Source: Sciurus carolinensis (taxonomy: Eukaryota > Chordata > Mammalia > Rodentia > Sciuridae). Taken from it: a stretch of 64,000 bases of DNA. Below, piece after piece: positions 58,941 through 64,000 of the stretch. The notes beneath the pieces are model-generated. The model made no database searches and was not told where the DNA came from. It saw nothing but the letters and a program-made list of their open reading frames with translations. The stretch lies in assembly GCF_902686445.1 (NCBI RefSeq), contig NC_062226.1:11752001-11816000 (forward strand). The letters run 5' to 3'. Made by a program: the position numbers and the translations under genes. The stretch's first letter is position 1, and every line of letters begins with the position of its first letter.

Positions 58941-59935
58941 CCTTTCAATTTTGTTTTTTACCAGATTTATTGGGGTGTAATTGACAAAAATTATGTATTT
59001 GAACTACAATGTGATGATGTGATTTGATATATATAATGAAATGATTATCAAAAATTAACATATCCATCATCACACGTAGTTATCATTTTTGTGTGTGTGT
59101 ATGGTGAGGATATTTAAGATTAAAAATAGAGATACTTTGGATTAGGCAGAGAGGAGTGAAGGAAGGGAGGGTGTATGGAGTAGGAAGGATAATAGAATGA
59201 ATTGGGCATTATTACCCTGTGTACATATATGATTACATGACTGGTGTGAATCTACAACATGGGCAACCAGAAGAATGAGAAGTTATACTCTATTTATGTA
59301 TGTTGTGTCAAAATGCATTCTACTGTCATGTGTAACTAATTAGAACAAATAAAAATTAATAAAAAAGATATATTGTCTAGCAAATTTCATAAAAACAATA
59401 TAGTATTATTAACTGTAGTCACATGCTGTTCCTCAGATACGCAGAACTCATTCATTTATGACTAAAAATTTGTACCTTCAAGTAACATCTCCCCAGTCAT
59501 CAACTCCCAGTTCTTGGCAACCACCATTATACTCTGCTCCTTTGAATTCAACTATTTTGGTTTCACAGATAAGTGAGATATTAAAGTATTTGTATTTCTG
59601 GGTCTGGCCTATTTCTCTCAGCATAATAATGTCTTCTGTGTTCACCCATGTTGTTGAAAATGACAGGATTTTCTTCTTTTTATGATTGATTAATATTCTA
59701 TTGCCCCATCTCCCTCTCTGTATGATCTAGATATATAATCTACATATCTATCACCTGTTCTTTATCCCTTTCTACATTGATGGGCACTTAGGTTGATTCC
59801 TTATTTTGGTGAGTGTGAGTAATGCTGCAGTAATGGGATGAAAATATGTCTTAAGACACAGGTTTTATTTGAGATACTGATTTAATTTCTTTTGGATATA
59901 TGCCCAGAAATGGGACTGTGGGATTCTATAGTGGT
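58940..59935 (-). mobile_element. Old L1M, interrupted by a young L1 3' end
   Basis: Antisense L1M (ttattggggtgtaattgaca to about 59,090 and from about 59,375 to 59,930, for example gtggtttcacagataagtga-like text and gatgggcacttaggttgatt) is split by a plus-strand sciurid L1 3' end at about 59,100-59,372, which ends in attctactgtcatgtgtaac, a tail and AATAAAAA. Confidence 0.75.
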
Positions 59936-60130
59936 GTTTTAGTCAGCTTTTGTGTTGCTGTGATCAAAAGACCTGACAAGAGCAGCTTAAAGGAGGAAAA
60001 GTTTACTTTGGCTCATGGTTTTAAGAAGTTCAGTTCATAGTTGACTGACTCCATATCGCTGAGCCTGAGGTGAGGCAGAAAATTATGGCAGAAGGGTGTG
60101 GTGGAGGGAAGAAGCTCAGGACATGGCAAT

Positions 60131-60208
<78 letters not shown>

Positions 60209-62320
60209 TCGAGATCTGCTTATCAGAGACAAAATACAACTCCCAAAGCCATGCCCCCAGTGATCTGTTTTTTCTATCACACTCTACCTGCCTACAGTTA
60301 CCATCCATTTAATATATTCAAGTGAATTAATCTATGGATTAGTTTATACCTCTCATATTCTAATCCTTGCATCTCTGAAAATTCTTTCATTGTCTCACAC
60401 ATGAGCTTTTGGGGAGCACCTCATTTCTAAAGGTACTGCCCATCTCAAAATGCAAAATGCATGTAATCCATTTCCAAGAGTCACTATTGTCTTAATGGTT
60501 CCAGCATTGCCCAAAAGTCCAAGTCCAAAATCTCATTTGAGACTCAGGAAAATTCTTAGGAGAGTAAAGATCAAAACAAGTTACATATAGTCAATATATA
60601 ATGGTACAGAATGAACATTTCCATTTGACAAGGGAGAAACAAGGGCATAAAAGAAAGGAATAGGATGAAAGAAAGAGCAAAATCCAGCTTGGCACACAAG
60701 TCCTGTAGCTCCATGTTCAGCATCTGGGGCATTATGATGTTCTTTTTGAAGGGCTTGTGTAGCTCTATCCTGATGGCTTTGCCAGTTGCAGCCCAGATGA
60801 TTCCTGAAGCTTTATTTAGCAGATATTCCATGGCATCTCTTAGTCTCCATTGCAGCTTCATATTCTTTTTCACATCTTCATGCATCACCTTCTCAGGGGG
60901 ACAGCAGGGAATCCAACCCTGGTACACTTTGCTTGGCCTCCCAGGCCTTCCTTTGAAATCTTGGTGGAAGCCTCCATGACTCCCTAACTTCAGCATTCTG
61001 CATTCCTGCAGAACCAGCACCACATGGTAGATGTCAGGGTCTGCCACCATCTTGAACACTAGCCAAGCATCCTGAGATCACAGTTGCAGTAGCTGTTAGT
61101 GCCTGCACAGTTTTACACAATAAAGCAACTTCCTAGAACTCCCTGTGAAAGTGTGTTGCCCCCATCCTTTCAAAGAAATTTTTACTTTTACACCCTTCAG
61201 TCTGAGATGGGTGTAGTCTCTCCAATTCCTGAAATGCTTGCAATCCATATTTTCTATTGTCTCTGTGCAAAGTACTTAGCATCTTTTTAGTGGCTATAAT
61301 GTCTTTCACTAGCAAAACTTACTTAGCTCCAGTTTTACTCTCACTTTTATGGCTAACCTACAAGTTTAAAAATCTTTCTGTTGTGCTTTATGCTCCTGAT
61401 TATCATGGTAAATTTTGCAAAAAACTATCAGCAATATCTATACCACTGCCTGAATGTTGTGCTGCCTTGCAGTTCCCTCCACCACATTAATTAGTTCATC
61501 AACTTTAAATTCATCCTCACAGAAAGCCTCAGGTCATCTGCAAAATGTAGACAACTTCTTTGCCAGAATGTACACAAAAGATCTCTAGTTCAATTTACGA
61601 AAGTTTTCCTTCTCTGAAATCTTGTGAGCATAGTCTTATTGTCTATAGTTCTAATGGCATTCTGGTCTTTTGAGTTCCCACCTGAATTGCCCATTAAGCT
61701 CTGTTTACAACATTATAAAGCTTTTCTAGCTAACATTTCTAAATATTTCAAAATTCCTTCCTCTGCAAAACAGCTCCAAAGTCTTCTGAGCCACATGGCC
61801 AGTGTAGCCACAGCAATGATCCCACTTCTCAGTACCAATTTGCTTTAGTTAGCTTTTGCACTGCTGTGATTAAAAGACATGATGATAAGAAAAATTTAAA
61901 GGAGAAAAAGTTTATTTTGGCTCATGTTTCAGAGATGAAACATCTCTGTCCATGATTGGCTGACTGTGTAGCTCCAGGTCTGAGGTGAGATATAACAGCA
62001 TGGCAGAAGGGTGAGACAGAGAAAAGCATCTCAGGACATGGTAACCAGGAAGGAGGGAGGGAGGGAGAAAGGGAGGAAGAGATAGAGAGAGACAGAGAAA
62101 GGAAGAGCACTGTCCTCACCAGAGACAAAATACCCTCAAAGGGCATGCCCTATGACCTACTTTTCCAGTCATATCATATTTACCTAGAGTTATCACTCAG
62201 TTAATCCTTTCAAGTGTATTAACCCACTGTTTAGTTTACACCTCTCAATCTAGTCATTTCAACTCTGAAATGATTATCTCAACACATGAATTTTGGGGAG
62301 TCACTAAGTCATAATAGGTA
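59935..62320 (-). mobile_element. MaLR-type provirus (LTR - internal - LTR)
   Basis: Two related LTRs in antisense orientation (about 59,935-60,415 and 61,845-62,315) bracket about 1.4 kb of internal sequence. Both begin with the ttagtcagcttttg-type edge followed by aaggaggaaaagttta-like text. The internal side of the second LTR carries cttctcagtaccaatttgct, as in antisense THE1/MST internal regions. The internal region holds no retroviral gene; a 162-codon minus frame at 60,571-61,059 has no domain I recognise. The LTRs differ clearly, so the element is old. Confidence 0.7.
60131..60206. repeat. (GA)n microsatellite
   Basis: About 76 bp of almost pure GA inside the left MaLR LTR. The other LTR has a GGGA/GAGA-rich tract at the matching place (about 62,050-62,105), so the run grew from a purine-rich LTR segment. 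Confidence 0.95.
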
Positions 62321-63263
62321 GTAATATTTTAACTGGGTGAATAGGAGGCAATTAAAACATTCAGTTCAGTGACCTCTCAAATCATAGTGAACTCTCAGTT
62401 GCAATATTCATAGTGATGCAATTATTCTATCTGTACACTTATGCAACCCCCTAATATATAGCAGACCACTGACAACAGATAAGAGCAAATAGTCTGTACA
62501 GTGGCTGTAACAACAGGAGAAGATGGTTATGTTTGTAGTATGTGAGCTATTAGATATATTGTTGGCCCAGATGTAATGTGTAAGGGAAAAAAATCAAGGA
62601 TAAACTGTGAAAATGGGTGGATTTATTTTTCTCAATAAATCTTGGGGAAAATAATAGAAAAGAAATGAGGCAATTGAATTGGATGATGCAAGGATTAATC
62701 AATAAATGAGAGGAAATGGGCAATGTGCATCAGGCAGAGCATGTTGTCATCAACTTAGCGGGGAAGATTTGGTGTAGGAAATGTGAATTTGATAGACTTG
62801 GTTGGTCATGTTAATTTTATGGTACCTATTAAATACTCAAGTGGACATGTTTTATATGCAGTTGGATGAGTCCTGAGGCTCATAGAGAATTTCTGAAGAC
62901 AGAAAAGTCAGGAACAACAAAATGATATTTGAATCCACAGAGCTGGACAAAATTACCTGCTAAGAGAGTATATAAAAAGAAGAGAACTGTGGGCTGAGCC
63001 CTGGGATGGGTAAGGGCTACAGCACTTGGAAGCTCAGAAGGCAAAGGAAACAGACATGACCACTGGTATGAGGAATGTCAGAAACCAAGAAAAGAATGCT
63101 TTCCTAGTGGGAGCAATTTTCTCTAGTTGGGAGGTCATAAATGACAACAGAATTGATTATTAGACATGGAAAATGCACACCTCTCCCACTATTCTTACTG
63201 TTTTTATGGTGCAAACATTTAAAATTAACCTTTAGTATTATTTTGACTTAATATTGCATTATT
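62320..63263. other. Unassigned intergenic sequence
   Basis: No gene seen. A+T-rich, without a recognised repeat family. Confidence 0.5.
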
Positions 63264-63269
63264 ATTTAT

Positions 63270-63893
63270 TGTGGAGAGTCGTACCAGAGGATGGGAGAGC
63301 AGTGACTGAGATTGGGGGTCTCTGATGACCTCATGGCTGTGGCATGCCTGGTGCCTAGGAATGTTCCTGTGCAAGGGCACAGGATGCTTAGCCGTGGTGG
63401 CAATGCCCTTCATAAGGAGGCCCTGTGCAAGAGCCCTAACAGCTCTGACCTTGATCTCAGGCACACAGCCCCCAGGAAGGAAGGAACTCTTATGCTGGAC
63501 AACCACAATGTTTCACCAACTCTGCTTCTCCAGTTCCTACCTGCCTTATAGTAACTTTTAACAATGGACTTTCTTGAGAGCTACACAAAGTTCTTAACAT
63601 TGCACTTTGCAACTGTGGATTGCAACTACCAAAAAGCCATAGATAGGATGTCCTATAAGTTTCTGTAACTTTCCTGGATACAAAGAATAATGGCTGCATA
63701 GTCTTTAACTTGATAATGAGACAGGTATAAATAAAGATTGCTGGTGTAACTCTTTAGATCTGCATCTCTATCAGAGGGTAGAGCTCCACCTGATCCCAGC
63801 TTACTCTTTAAGAGCTGTGTCTGTGAATCTTTATTTTCCAATCCCCCTTTGCTCCTTGCTGGATCAGAGAGTTTGGCTGTGCTGGTCATGACA
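63270..63893 (+). mobile_element. Solo LTR of an endogenous retrovirus (ERVK/IAP-like)
   Basis: 624 bp beginning TGTGGAGAG and ending CATGACA, flanked by a perfect 6-bp duplication ATTTAT (63,264-63,269 and 63,894-63,899). A TATA-like TATAAATA (63,726-63,733) overlaps an AATAAA (63,729-63,734), and a TTTATTTTCC stretch lies near 63,830. A 6-bp duplication is typical of class II (ERVK) elements. It has no internal region and no viral genes. Frames of 69-93 codons within it are incidental. Confidence 0.8.
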
Positions 63894-63899
63894 ATTTAT

Positions 63900-64000
63900 T
63901 ATAGTCACCATTCTGTGCAATACTCTTCAGCCTTAAAACAGGGAATAATCCTGCCATTTGTGACAACTCAGATGAACCCAGAGGACAAAGCTAAGTGAAA
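63900..64000 (+). mobile_element. Old L1 fragment, runs off the window
   Basis: Plus-strand L1-like text: ctcttcagccttaaaacagg, ttgtgacaactcagatgaac, ggacaaagctaagtgaaa. Confidence 0.6.

Noticed and set aside
60571..61059. 162-codon minus frame inside the MaLR internal region
   Set aside because: MaLR internal regions are non-coding and I see no retroviral or host domain; not enough to call a gene.

Overview
This window is mammalian nuclear DNA, most likely from a squirrel-family rodent (ground squirrel or marmot type). Protein-coding genes are single-exon, spaced far apart and embedded in interspersed repeats. The repeats include dimeric ID/B1-type SINEs and ID SINEs with the A-rich tail typical of sciurids (for example 53,375-53,509), L1 elements of several ages, MIR, MaLR and other LTRs, MER5 and many microsatellites. 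There is no bacterial or viral gene organisation. Species assignment is inference from repeat style.

Genes. Three intact class II odorant receptor (OR) genes lie on the minus strand: two close paralogs at 8,619-9,554 (copy A) and 25,238-26,170 (copy B), and a clear OR1L3 orthologue at 56,272-57,243. All belong to OR family 1, and OR1L3 points to the OR cluster that in human sits on chromosome 9q33. The first bases of the window match the DNA just upstream of the ATG of copies A and B, so another paralog should lie immediately left of the window.

Layout. Positions 1 to about 34,300 are three diverged tandem units of one OR-bearing cassette: unit 0 (about 1-7,480, its OR outside), unit A (about 7,480-23,470) and unit B (about 23,470-34,300). 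Identity between units is patchy: some stretches, including the whole OR gene, are nearly identical while neighbouring stretches are clearly diverged. This suggests gene conversion on top of old duplications. Later insertions and deletions distinguish the units. From 34,394 to 41,132 lies a nearly full-length plus-strand L1 with a 15-bp target-site duplication, a 5'UTR built from about ten 64-73 bp tandem units, an intact ORF1 with five perfect 33-bp in-frame repeats, and a broken ORF2. It landed inside an older L1. From 41 to 56 kb come old L1 pieces, SINEs, a MER5-like DNA transposon, a retrocopied KRAB zinc-finger pseudogene (about 45,955-47,600), a probable second processed pseudogene (tail at about 49,711), an MLT1-type LTR and a MaLR solo LTR. 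After OR1L3 (57.3-64 kb) there are further L1 remnants, a MaLR-type provirus (about 59,935-62,320) and a solo LTR with a perfect 6-bp target duplication (63,270-63,893).

How the genes work together. The ORs are independent transcription units presumed to be expressed one per olfactory neuron; nothing here suggests an operon or shared pathway. I found no CRISPR array, no structural RNA gene and no clearly new multi-gene system. The most unusual structures are the L1 5'UTR array with its long antisense reading frames, the ORF1p hendecad expansion, and the patchwork homogenisation of the OR cassette.
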